Shown here piece by piece: positions 1-7,140 of a stretch of DNA of 19,501 nt. Source of the stretch: Gammaproteobacteria bacterium UBA2168 (lineage in GTDB: Bacteria; Pseudomonadota; Gammaproteobacteria; Pseudomonadales; Azotimanducaceae); contig DCWG01000003.1 in the NCBI GenBank assembly GCA_002327525.1, positions 569 to 20,069 on the forward strand, read 5' to 3'. The position numbers were made by a program, and so were the translations under genes. Under the pieces are notes generated by a model that saw nothing but the letters and a program-made list of their open reading frames with translations, searched no databases and was not told the origin of the DNA. Numbering within the stretch: position 1 is the first letter of the stretch; the number at the start of each line of letters is the position of its first letter.

Positions 1-915
1 GGCGGCTGGCACATCCACTGCACCAACGGCTCGGTCGACAATCTCGCCGAATCCGAAGCCGAGGCGATGGATATGGCGCGACGCTTCCTGTCCTATCTAC
101 CGCCAAGCGTGCACGAAGCACCGCCCGTGATCGCTTGCAGCGACCCGGCCGATCGTCGGGAGGATGAGCTGTTTACACTCGTTTCCCGCAAGCGCACCAC
201 CACCTTCGACGCACGCCGTGTCATCCGGCTGATGGCGGACACGGGCTCCTTTTTCGAGATCGGGCCGTTGTGGGGTACCGATCAGATCACGGGCTTCGCC
301 CGTTTCAACGGGCGCCCCGTGGGCGTCATCACATCCGACAGCCGGCACGTGAACGGCGGCGCGCTGACCGCGGACGGTTGCGACAAACTCACCCGGCACC
401 TCGACCTCTGCGATCTGTTTCATTTGCCCGTCGTGAACCTGGTAGACAACCCTGGTTTCGCGGTGGGTGTGGAACACGAGCTGACGGGCACTATCCGCAA
501 GGGCGGTGAATGGATGGTCGCCTTTGCACAGGCGAAGATACCGCTGTTTACCGTGATCATGCGGCGCAGCTTCGGCGTGGCGGGCAACAACTATGCAACA
601 CCGCGCTCGCGGCCGTCGGTGCGTGTCGCCTGGCCCTCGGCAGACGTCGGCGGTATCCCGCCGGAGGGCGGGATAGAGGCGGCATACAAACGCCAACTGG
701 CCGAAGCGAAGGATCCGGCGGCGCTGCGTGCCGAGCTCGAGGCACGCATTGAAAGCGCACGGGGTCCTGTTGGACCGCTGAACAAATTCCAGATGGAGGA
801 GATGATCGACCCGCGCGACACGCGGCGGTTGATTTGCGAGTGGATAACCACTGCTTACCGAATCGTGTCGCAACCATCCGGTCTCGGCTCGCGACCGCTA
901 CAGTTCAGGCCCTGA
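1..915 (+). CDS. Acyl-CoA carboxylase, carboxyltransferase (beta) subunit, 5' end missing
   Basis: The reading frame is open from base 1 and ends at TGA 913-915, so the gene starts left of the window; 304 codons are visible. The product resembles the carboxyltransferase subunit of propionyl-/methylcrotonyl-/acetyl-CoA carboxylases, which moves a carboxyl group from biotin to an acyl-CoA in the cytoplasm. Visible family features are the N-domain end (HIHCTNGSVDNLAESEAEA, then LSYLPP), the C-domain core VVNLVDNPGFAVGVEHE, the glycine-rich SFGVAGNNYATP and the late WPSADVGG segment. In common PccB proteins the last is followed by a methionine-glycine motif; here it reads GGIPPEGG, which suggests an unusual acyl substrate. 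No biotin carboxylase or biotin carrier gene is visible, so these presumably lie upstream. The gene converges on the histidine kinase across 74 bp without a convincing terminator. The family is secure; the substrate is unknown. Confidence 0.88.
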   Translation, partial: GGWHIHCTNGSVDNLAESEAEAMDMARRFLSYLPPSVHEAPPVIACSDPADRREDELFTLVSRKRTTTFDARRVIRLMADTGSFFEIGPLWGTDQITGFARFNGRPVGVITSDSRHVNGGALTADGCDKLTRHLDLCDLFHLPVVNLVDNPGFAVGVEHELTGTIRKGGEWMVAFAQAKIPLFTVIMRRSFGVAGNNYATPRSRPSVRVAWPSADVGGIPPEGGIEAAYKRQLAEAKDPAALRAELEARIESARGPVGPLNKFQMEEMIDPRDTRRLICEWITTAYRIVSQPSGLGSRPLQFRP

Positions 916-989
916 TCGAGATCCGCGCGAAGATGAATCACCGGGACTGCAACGGGCTCCCGTCAATACCTCGGGCCTCGCAGTGGAGG

Positions 990-2063
990 TCACCCACGGG
1001 TACCCGCGTCATCTGCGGGCGGACCGGCGCGAGGTACATGTACCGAAAACGTCGAGCCCTCGCCTACGACCGACGTGACACCAATCTGATGCCCCAGTAG
1101 CTGGGCGATGTGTTTGACGATGGATAATCCGAGACCAACACCATTGCGCTGATCGCGCATCGGACTTTCTAGCTGAAAGTATTCATCGAACACGCTCTTC
1201 AGATCTGCTTCTGGTATGCCGATACCGTTATCGACGGTATCTATCCGTACCTCGTCACCATCCACATGGCAGGCGACGCGCACTTCTCCCGCGTCCGTGT
1301 AGCGCACCGCGTTATTGACGAAATTCTCCACGATGCGTTGGAGGAGCACGGGATCGCTCCTGACAAACACAGAACAGGGCTCGATGCGCAACGCAAGACC
1401 CTTCTCCTCAGCATGGGCGCTCAGTGCCAGAGCCACTCGATCGAGACATCCTTGGACGGCAAAGGACTCGACCTCGGGCGTGATGGCGCCGCTGTCCAGT
1501 GCGGAGAGGTCCAGCAGGGTCTCCAGCAGTTCGGTCATGGTATCGAGCGATTGGCGCATCTTGCCGCCGACCTCGTGAACGCCCGGATCGTCGAACCGAC
1601 GCAGCAGCACTGAAAGGTACAGACCCACCGATTGTAAGGGCTGGCGCAAATCATGGCTGGCTGCTGCAAGAAACCGTGATTTGACCAGGTTCGCCTGATT
1701 TGCGAGCAAGGTATCACGCTGGTGCTGGCGTCCCCGCTCCTCGGCGGCGAGACGCTGGTAGGCCAGAACCGCCGTCGCCCAGATCGCAAACAATGCCAGG
1801 GCCCGGTTAGTGAGTACCATCCAGGGGGTTCCGGCCGGTTCCGACAGGAAGTACCCGGTGATCGTCAGCACGGAGCCGAGCGCTGCAAGCCAGAGCACCG
1901 TTTTACGTCCTGGAAGCCAGAGGCCCACGAGCACCAACACCACGTACGGCACCCCCCCGGCCACGCCCAACGGCAGGCTGACATCGAATACGAGCACCGC
2001 ACCCGCAAGTGCTGCGGTGGTCAGAAAGTGCCTGGTCTGTACGCCGCTTCGGGTGTCGGCCAT
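990..2063 (-). CDS. Membrane-bound sensor histidine kinase (orphan)
   Basis: A 357-residue protein from the ATG at 2063 (MADTRS). The frame continues upstream to a TTG at 2159, but that would overlap the relic gene, so the ATG is preferred. Residues about 11-103 hold roughly four hydrophobic segments with short loops, an integral-membrane sensor without a large periplasmic domain. A short coiled linker follows (105-128), then the HisKA dimerisation domain with the H-box FLAAASHDLRQPL (phospho-acceptor His137), then a HATPase domain with N-box NFVNNAVRYT (247-256), G1 box DNGIGIP (278-284) and G2 box GVGLGLSIVK (308-317). It should autophosphorylate on a membrane signal. No receiver domain is fused and no response regulator lies in the window, so the partner is unknown. 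The H-box type (SHDLRQPLQS) is that often found in hybrid or orphan proteobacterial kinases. Confidence 0.9.
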   Translation of the reverse strand: MADTRSGVQTRHFLTTAALAGAVLVFDVSLPLGVAGGVPYVVLVLVGLWLPGRKTVLWLAALGSVLTITGYFLSEPAGTPWMVLTNRALALFAIWATAVLAYQRLAAEERGRQHQRDTLLANQANLVKSRFLAAASHDLRQPLQSVGLYLSVLLRRFDDPGVHEVGGKMRQSLDTMTELLETLLDLSALDSGAITPEVESFAVQGCLDRVALALSAHAEEKGLALRIEPCSVFVRSDPVLLQRIVENFVNNAVRYTDAGEVRVACHVDGDEVRIDTVDNGIGIPEADLKSVFDEYFQLESPMRDQRNGVGLGLSIVKHIAQLLGHQIGVTSVVGEGSTFSVHVPRAGPPADDAGTRG

Positions 2064-2112
2064 TGAGGATCCGATCTCGTGTCGTCTGCTTTCGCCAACT
2101 TTACGCACTATC

Positions 2113-2320
2113 TTAGCCGACACCGCAGCAGACCTTCTCACCGACAACCATTGCCACAACCCCGCTCTCGACGCGCCTCAGCAGCGAAAGATGCTCCCTC
2201 ACCGGTTGGAGATCAATGAGCCGAGAGACATCATACACTGGTGTCTCGTGCGGATGTGTGCGTTGCAGAACGGCCACCGCCTCCTCCACAGCTTCGGCCA
2301 GTCAGGTATTCGACTGACAC
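2113..2320 (-). pseudogene. Relic of a YqfO/NIF3-like (CutA-fold) gene, 3' part only
   Basis: Directly after the phosphotransferase stop codon the minus strand encodes VSVEYL (2320-2303), then one frame shift away an open stretch from 2301 to the TAA at 2115-2113 beginning LAEAVEEAVAVLQRTHPHET and continuing PVYDVSRLIDL. This matches my memory of the C-terminal end of small YqfO/NIF3-like proteins, where an R/V-VE strand is followed by a helix, AL+.AHPYETPAYDVWRL and a chain end. There is no in-frame start codon, the first two-thirds of such a protein (usual length about 105 residues) is absent, and the two matching pieces lie in different frames. About 30 further residues follow the usual end point. 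I call it a decayed fragment. It could instead be chance similarity, but HP(Y/H)ETP.YDV.RL is quite specific. Confidence 0.5.
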
Positions 2321-3340
2321 CTATCCACTTACCAACTCGTCCGCCCGCGCGATCAACGGCCCCATGGATAGTCCAATCTCCTCCCATAGGGGATCTTCAC
2401 GCTTTCCCCGCCGATGCAGGCTGAGATTGAAACCGGCAATGATACTGAACTTGTATGCCGCCAACGCCCGGAACCAGTTCATGCACCCGGGGCGCTCACC
2501 ATATGCATCCGAGTAGAGTTCGATCAAAGTCCCGGGATCGAGAAACATGTCCCGCCCGCCTGGGCCCTCTCCATCGCGCAACGTCCAGGCTGCCGGATCG
2601 CTGAAAGTGACCGCCCAGCCGAGATCGTTGTGCACGGCACCGATCCCGCACAGTTCCCAGTCGATCACGGCCAGCAACTTCACCTCTTCTGGAGAGCAAA
2701 ACAGATTGCCGACTTGAAAATCGCCGTGAAAGATACCGACCGGAGCATCCTGCGGGGCGCTGTCGAGCAGTTTCTGGCGCACCGTGGGAACCAGCTCGAG
2801 ACGTTGCGGCTCCGCAACCCGCTCATAGAATCTGTCCCAGCGTTTCACATCGTCGCCAAAGGCCACGGGATCTCCCAGATAGGACGCAGCGGCAGGATCC
2901 ACTTTGTGGATGCCCGCCAGCGCCGACATGGCCTGCATGCCGAGATCGAGCCGCTGCGCCTGGTTCAGCTTGCCGCCCCACTCGCCGTCCGCGATACGCA
3001 ACACATCGCCTGCGAGCCAAGGCACGACGAAATAGGGCCGGCCGAACCACTTGAGATCATCACCCGACCACTGCACGCTGCAATGCGGCACATCCGCCCC
3101 GTCCATGGCGTTGAGCGCTGCTACCTGGCGCAGCACGTCCGCCGTGCCCACCCAATTTACGTTGGGAGGCGGTAAACGCAGAAACCAGCCGTCCACCCGG
3201 CCCTCCACCTGCACGCGAAAGCCGTAGGCGAACCCGGCCAGGCCGTGCATCTTCACGACCTCAACCACCTCGATATCAGCGGTGGCGTACCTGGCGCGGC
3301 AGAAAGCCGGCAATCGCTCCTCGAGCTCCGGCAGCTCCAT
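2321..3340 (-). CDS. APH-family phosphotransferase (ACAD10/FadE36-like)
   Basis: A 339-residue cytoplasmic protein with the protein-kinase-like fold of aminoglycoside/choline phosphotransferases. The catalytic loop is GIFHGDFQVGNLF (202-214), with catalytic Asp207 and Asn212; the metal-binding element is IDWE (226-229), followed by HNDLGW. The hinge is FVVPWLAGDV (104-113). The GxGxxG-like nucleotide loop is weak, as is common in this family. In catabolic clusters such proteins usually sit beside acyl-CoA dehydrogenases and are thought to phosphorylate hydroxyacyl intermediates (as proposed for human ACAD10/11, where 4-hydroxyacyl-CoAs are phosphorylated before elimination). That fits here: the BVMO and lactonase upstream would release hydroxy acids. 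It starts at ATG 3340 after AGAAG five bases upstream; the MITE begins one base beyond that site, so the gene depends on transcription through the element. Antibiotic resistance is unlikely from context. Confidence 0.85.
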   Translation of the reverse strand: MELPELEERLPAFCRARYATADIEVVEVVKMHGLAGFAYGFRVQVEGRVDGWFLRLPPPNVNWVGTADVLRQVAALNAMDGADVPHCSVQWSGDDLKWFGRPYFVVPWLAGDVLRIADGEWGGKLNQAQRLDLGMQAMSALAGIHKVDPAAASYLGDPVAFGDDVKRWDRFYERVAEPQRLELVPTVRQKLLDSAPQDAPVGIFHGDFQVGNLFCSPEEVKLLAVIDWELCGIGAVHNDLGWAVTFSDPAAWTLRDGEGPGGRDMFLDPGTLIELYSDAYGERPGCMNWFRALAAYKFSIIAGFNLSLHRRGKREDPLWEEIGLSMGPLIARADELVSG

Positions 3341-3350
3341 CAGATCTTCT

Positions 3351-3473
3351 CTAGTGTCCTGTCATAATAATTCGTTGCATTTCAGCGCGCCTCACGGATT
3401 CTGTGGCTAGACGCGGTCCGCCGGGAATGGTAGCTCCATTGCCAAGGAGCGCAACAACGTGACAGGGCACTAG
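3351..3473. mobile_element. IS630-type MITE (about 123 bp) inserted in a CTAG site
   Basis: Both ends of this gene-free stretch match as inverted repeats: CTAGTGTCCTGTCA at 3351-3364 against CTAGTGCCCTGTCA read from 3473 leftward (13 of 14 identical). The outermost CTAG on each side carries TA at 3352-3353 and 3471-3472, as expected for a TA target duplication by IS630/Tc1-type transposases, which favour CTAG. It has no coding capacity and would need a transposase in trans. The right CTAG overlaps the TAG stop of the lactonase; the left one lies 10 bases before the phosphotransferase ATG. Joining the flanks with a single TA gives a stop-to-start spacing of 10 bases including an AGAAG ribosome site, so the insertion appears recent and split a tight operon. 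The family assignment rests on the TA/CTAG target and remembered ends. Confidence 0.7.
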
Positions 3474-4378
3474 TTATTGAGGAAATTCAGAGGCAGCCCG
3501 GCGGTCTCCCACCGGCAGGCGGCAAGCCTCTGTGTCGCGGATAGCGTGACATAGGCCGTCTTCAGGTCCTCACCACCAAAGCAGATATTGGTCGTAATGG
3601 GGTCCGGCATTTCCACCAGCCGTGCCGTTGCACCATCCGGCGAGTGTATCGTGATGCCCCCCGTGACAATGGTCGCGACACACACGTTGCCTTCTCCGTC
3701 CACCGCCAGAGAATCGAAGAAGTGGTAGTCCGGACGTTGAGCCAACATCCTCGGGCGCTCATCCGCCGCGATCTTACCGGGTGCCGCAATGGGGTAGGCC
3801 CACACTCGTCCGGTCGGAGTCTCCGCGACGTAGAGCGTCTCTTCGTCCGGGGACAGGCCTATACCATTGGGACCTTCCATCGGAAAGATGGCTTCCTCGA
3901 TGTGGCTGCCGTCCGCCTTCGCATAAAAAACACCAGTCCTGTCCCGTTCCCGGGATCTTGTTTTGCCATGATCCGTAAACCAGAAGCCGCCCCCGGCATC
4001 GAATACGATGTCGTTCGGACCGCGCAGCGCCAGCCCGTCGCACTCCGAGTAAAGCCACGTCACTTCACCAGTGTCGAGATCCACGCGCTCGATGCGGCCG
4101 GTTTCGTAGCCCGGGGGCTGCTCACCGGGAACGAGGAAGCCGCCGGGGCTGCGATGAAACTCCATGCCGCCGTTGTTGCACACGTAACAGGCACCATCCG
4201 GGCCAATAGCGGCGCCATTGGGCCCACCACCGAGATCGGCGATGACTTGCACGGACCCGTCCGGCTGAACCCTTGAGAGAGTCCCGCGCGCGATCTCCAC
4301 CACAATCACGCTGCCGTCGGGCATGGCAATCGGACCTTCGGGAAACATCAGTCCGGTGGCCAGTTCTGTCAGTTGCAT
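3470..4378 (-). CDS. SMP-30/gluconolactonase-family lactonase
   Basis: A 302-residue six-bladed beta-propeller hydrolase of the SMP-30/LRE family. From the ATG at 4378 (a GTG lies just before it), the expected divalent-metal ligands are all visible: Glu14 in FPEGP, Asn122 in GPNDIVFD, Asn171 in GPNGIGLS and Asp222 in FFDSLAVDGEG. Propeller repeats of the type DG..YV...G.I.R.. recur through the chain. There is no signal peptide, so it is probably cytoplasmic. Family members hydrolyse lactones using calcium or zinc. The gene follows the BVMO by 28 bp on the same strand, so the natural reading is that it opens the lactone made by that enzyme. The ribosome site is AGGA, eight bases before the ATG. 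Its TAG stop lies in the CTAG target of the adjoining MITE; the reading frame itself seems undamaged. The substrate is inferred from context only. Confidence 0.88.
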   Translation of the reverse strand: MQLTELATGLMFPEGPIAMPDGSVIVVEIARGTLSRVQPDGSVQVIADLGGGPNGAAIGPDGACYVCNNGGMEFHRSPGGFLVPGEQPPGYETGRIERVDLDTGEVTWLYSECDGLALRGPNDIVFDAGGGFWFTDHGKTRSRERDRTGVFYAKADGSHIEEAIFPMEGPNGIGLSPDEETLYVAETPTGRVWAYPIAAPGKIAADERPRMLAQRPDYHFFDSLAVDGEGNVCVATIVTGGITIHSPDGATARLVEMPDPITTNICFGGEDLKTAYVTLSATQRLAACRWETAGLPLNFLNN

Positions 4379-4406
4379 CACTGCGTCCTGTTCGTCGCGG
4401 GGCGCA

Positions 4407-6014
4407 CTACGCCAGCCGAAAACCCTCGTAACCGTGCTCGGTAATGCTGGCCAGACGCTCCCGATAGGTGGGGGCGCCCCCCAGGTAGATCATGTAGCGT
4501 AGTTTGTCGTGCCCGTCCACGTTGGAGTTGTAGCCGGTAAACCACGACTTGGTCTGTGTGAGCAAGGCACCCTCATAGGAATCCATGATCTCCCGTGTCC
4601 ACCCGGCTTCCGCCTCCGGTGTCGCCTCGATGCGGCTGTAATGATTCTCCCGCATGAATTGAATCAGTTCGGTGGCCCAGTTCACGCCGGCCTCGATGGC
4701 TGGCGGAAAGTTGGACGACACCGATGCGCCCTGGGGCCCGGCGAGCGTTAGCATGTTTGGATACCCGGCTACCTGCAACCCCATATAGGTGATTGGGCCA
4801 TCACGCCACTTATCGGCAAGCTTCTGGCCTCCCACACCCACGAATTCTATCCGGTCGAAGGCGCCTGTGATGGCATCGAATCCTGTTGCGTACACGATGA
4901 TGTCGAATTCCCGCTCCTGATCGGAGGTCTTGATACCTCCGGGTGTGATGCGTTCGATAGGCGTTTCGTTGACATCCACCAGGTGCACGTTGTCGCGGTT
5001 ATAGGCTTCGTAGTAGTTCGTCTCCAGCGGTACTCGGCGGGTGCCAAAACCGTGATCTTTCGGGATCAGCTTCTCGGCGGTTTCCGGGTCGTGAACACGT
5101 TCGCGAATCTTGTTGGCGATGAACTCCGAATATACCTCGTTGGGTCCCGTCTCCACCAACACGTCGCGAAAATTCCCGAGCCATACTTCGAAACCGCGAG
5201 AGTTGTAAATCTTCTCCCAGAATTCCAGACGCTCTTCCTCGGACACCTCATCGAAGGCACGACGGTCCGGGCCATGCAGGAAACCACCCGGCGTGGCCGC
5301 ACACCGCTCAAAAATCTCATCATAGGATGCTTTGATCTCCGCCTGGGTGTCCTCATCGATGGGGCCGTTGTGCAGCGGCGCACACCAGTTGGGCCGGCGC
5401 TGGTAGACGGTTAGTTCCGCCACCTTGTCGGCGAGTTCGGAGATCACCTGAACACCGGTCGCTCCCGTGCCAATCACGGCCACACGCTTCCCCGCCATGT
5501 CCACCGGCTCATGCGGCCAGTAGTAGGTGTGAAACGCTTGCCCCTCGTAGTCTTCCACGCCTTCGATACGCGGTAGGGTGGCAGCCGAGAGCATACCTAT
5601 GGCAGTGACCAGAATCCCGGTCGTGAGTTCGCGGCCATCGGACAGCACCAGGGTCCAGGTATTGGCTTCGTCATCGAACCGGGCCGAATCCACCTTGCAA
5701 CCAAACTGCATGTGCCCGCGCAAATCTAGCTTCTCGACCACGAACTCGAGGTAGCTCAGCGTCTCCGACTGGCTTGCAAAGTGCTCGCTCCAGTCCCATT
5801 CCTGCAGGATCTCTTCGTTGAACGAATACCCGTAGGTATAACTCTCCGAGTCGAACCGGGCGCCCGGATAGCGATTCCGGAACCAGGTTCCACCAGGCCC
5901 CTCGGCCGCTTCCAGCACGGTGACATCCACACCCATTCCCAGTATGCGGTGCAGCATGTAGATGCCGCATACACCGGCGCCGATGATGATGACTTCGTGG
6001 TGCTCTTGTGCCAT
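4407..6014 (-). CDS. Baeyer-Villiger-type flavin monooxygenase
   Basis: A 535-residue class B flavoprotein monooxygenase, a length typical of cyclohexanone/steroid monooxygenases. The FAD dinucleotide fold is IIGAGVCGIYML (10-21, GxGxxG at 12-17); GGTWFRNRYPGARFD (41-55) is the usual BVMO segment. The fingerprint reads YEGQAFHTYYWP (156-167): the first aromatic is Tyr instead of the classical Phe, while His162, Thr163 and Trp166 are kept. The NADPH fold is VIGTGATGVQV (180-190). It should use NADPH and oxygen to insert oxygen next to a ketone, giving an ester or lactone. The ATG at 6014 is preceded by a strong AGGAGG seven to eight bases away. It leads a leftward unit with the lactonase. Relatives act on cyclic ketones, terpenoid ketones and steroids; the substrate cannot be told from sequence. 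Confidence 0.92.
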   Translation of the reverse strand: MAQEHHEVIIIGAGVCGIYMLHRILGMGVDVTVLEAAEGPGGTWFRNRYPGARFDSESYTYGYSFNEEILQEWDWSEHFASQSETLSYLEFVVEKLDLRGHMQFGCKVDSARFDDEANTWTLVLSDGRELTTGILVTAIGMLSAATLPRIEGVEDYEGQAFHTYYWPHEPVDMAGKRVAVIGTGATGVQVISELADKVAELTVYQRRPNWCAPLHNGPIDEDTQAEIKASYDEIFERCAATPGGFLHGPDRRAFDEVSEEERLEFWEKIYNSRGFEVWLGNFRDVLVETGPNEVYSEFIANKIRERVHDPETAEKLIPKDHGFGTRRVPLETNYYEAYNRDNVHLVDVNETPIERITPGGIKTSDQEREFDIIVYATGFDAITGAFDRIEFVGVGGQKLADKWRDGPITYMGLQVAGYPNMLTLAGPQGASVSSNFPPAIEAGVNWATELIQFMRENHYSRIEATPEAEAGWTREIMDSYEGALLTQTKSWFTGYNSNVDGHDKLRYMIYLGGAPTYRERLASITEHGYEGFRLA

Positions 6015-6223
6015 TTCCCTTCCTCCTTCTCACTTAGCCGAAGAATGCGCATGCGAACCGCGCCGCAAGCATAAGGAGTTCTACGTAGTTCTTTCACCAA
6101 ATATGATCGCGCCGGAACGCTTCGTGCGTCCGGCACTGTGCACGGAGCGCAAGACATGCATGTTTCTGCCGCGACTACAGCACGATCATGTCGCGCTGAG
6201 GGCTCCGAACCGGCAGAGGTCGG

Positions 6224-6245
6224 CCGGAGCGGGGCCCCGCTCCGG
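6224..6245. repeat. Perfect 22-bp GC palindrome in the gap 6015-6263
   Basis: Two 11-base arms, CCGGAGCGGGG and its exact reverse complement, meet without a spacer. It lies 19 bases downstream of the stop of the HEWGH membrane protein and about 210 bases upstream of the BVMO start. No run of T follows in either direction, so a classical rho-independent terminator is not supported; a protein-binding site or a transcript hairpin is possible. The rest of 6015-6263 holds no gene. It also contains an exact ACATGCATGT palindrome at 6154-6163 and CTACGTAG at 6081-6088, the latter about 70 bases ahead of the BVMO start and a possible operator. A BVMO promoter must lie in this gap unless the gene is read from upstream; I found no convincing -35/-10 pair. 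Confidence 0.5.
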
Positions 6246-6263
6246 TGGAGAAACCCGATGAGG

Positions 6264-6977
6264 TCATGTCAGCGCCGCGAGAACCAACAGGCCGACGAAC
6301 AGTCCAGGAATCTGTACGATGCCGGGCGATTCGAGCCGGCTCATCAGCTCCTTGCGGAATTCGCGTGTCCTGCGCGTGTTCAGGATCACGGGAATTTCGA
6401 AGTAGCTCGCATTGAACGCCCTGCCAGCGAGTGTGGCCACCAGTGCAGCGCTTGCCAGAGAGTCCATGGGTACCAGCGCGAACAGGACCACCATGGGGGT
6501 CCAGCTGCCGACCACCCCTCCCCAGCTCATCCACAGCGCCTGGCGTACCGAATTACTCTGCATGTCGAAATCGAACATGAAGTACAGGTTCACCGGCTTC
6601 TCCGCCACCGTGTAGTGTGAACCGGACAGGTAGGCACCCGAAAAGTGGCCCCACTCATGCACGATGGACGACACCACTATCCCGGCCAGGACGGCGGCGG
6701 CAATGGACACTCCGGCTGCCAACAGCCAACCGCTGGCTGCGGACCAAGTGTGCGCGGCACCGAACAATGTCAGCGCAGCCACCACGGCAGCGGCGTGCCA
6801 GCCACCCACTTTTCTGAGATTCTTGACGTTTTCTTCGTGACCGGTGGAGTCCACCGGCTCTTCGCTCTCCGCATCCGTCGAAGTGGCCCCGGTTGCTTCC
6901 TCCATAGTGATCTCTCCCGGCGGATCCTCTAGCGATCCACCTTCCGGGTCAGCCACATCTTCAACTTTTTCAGCCAT
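6264..6977 (-). CDS. Membrane protein with HEWGH zinc-metalloprotease-like motif
   Basis: A 237-residue protein. Residues 1-55 are strongly acidic and low in complexity (many Glu, Asp, Ser, Thr and Gly), probably a disordered cytoplasmic tail. Hydrophobic segments follow at about 62-78, 84-106, 150-170, 173-187 and 220-236. The second ends in SSIVHEWGHFSG (103-114), an HExxH zinc motif with His107, Glu108 and His111 at a membrane edge, as in site-2-protease-like M50 peptidases. The usual late NxxPxxxLDG motif is not seen; NASYFEIPVILN (189-200) occupies a similar place and its Glu194 might serve as third ligand. I therefore call it M50-like, not a proven protease. It starts at ATG 6977 after a GGGGGA box. 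It lies alone between AT-rich DNA and a palindrome, with no regulator or anti-sigma factor beside it, so its target is unknown. Confidence 0.7.
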   Translation of the reverse strand: MAEKVEDVADPEGGSLEDPPGEITMEEATGATSTDAESEEPVDSTGHEENVKNLRKVGGWHAAAVVAALTLFGAAHTWSAASGWLLAAGVSIAAAVLAGIVVSSIVHEWGHFSGAYLSGSHYTVAEKPVNLYFMFDFDMQSNSVRQALWMSWGGVVGSWTPMVVLFALVPMDSLASAALVATLAGRAFNASYFEIPVILNTRRTREFRKELMSRLESPGIVQIPGLFVGLLVLAALT

Positions 6978-7082
6978 GCTGTTTCCCCCAGCTCTGAATG
7001 TCGGAGGCTAAAGCATAAAGACCTCTCCGACCATGTCAGTGCACGCTCACAACCATCTGGTTTAGATCTTCGTCCCAGATGA

Positions 7083-7104
7083 AATTCCTATATAAATAGG
7101 AATT
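7083..7104. promoter_or_regulatory. AT-rich inverted repeat in gap 6978-7140 (weak terminator or operator)
   Basis: AATTCCTAT and ATAGGAATT flank a 4-base loop (ATAA), giving a 9-bp perfect stem in the only strongly AT-rich stretch of the window (about 7078-7136). It sits 36 bases past the stop of the crotonase at 7141 and about 105 bases before the start of the HEWGH gene. On the minus strand only a TTT follows the stem, so termination would be weak. The low GC would also suit a promoter or operator for the HEWGH gene. Nothing coding is seen in 6978-7140. Confidence 0.4.
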
Positions 7105-7140
7105 AAATCAATTTGTTAGCTTTGTTTTTTAGTGGAGTTT

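Noticed and set aside
97..873. Minus-strand open frame of 258 codons
   Set aside because: Antisense to the carboxyltransferase; composition is arginine/histidine-rich as expected of a shadow frame.
952..963. Hairpin ACGGG-CT-CCCGT as terminator between convergent genes
   Set aside because: The loop is too small, the stem short, and no T run follows on either strand.
2064..2159. Longer histidine kinase starting at TTG 2159
   Set aside because: The extra 32 residues are unlike a sensor N-terminus, overlap the relic gene, and an ATG lies just before the first membrane segment.
2414..3175. Plus-strand open frame of 253 codons
   Set aside because: It lies wholly antisense to the phosphotransferase, which has clear catalytic motifs; no recognisable domain, typical of GC-rich shadow frames.
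2321..3340. Aminoglycoside resistance gene
   Set aside because: The fold is shared, but the operon context and family resemblance point to acyl-CoA-linked phosphotransferases of catabolic clusters.
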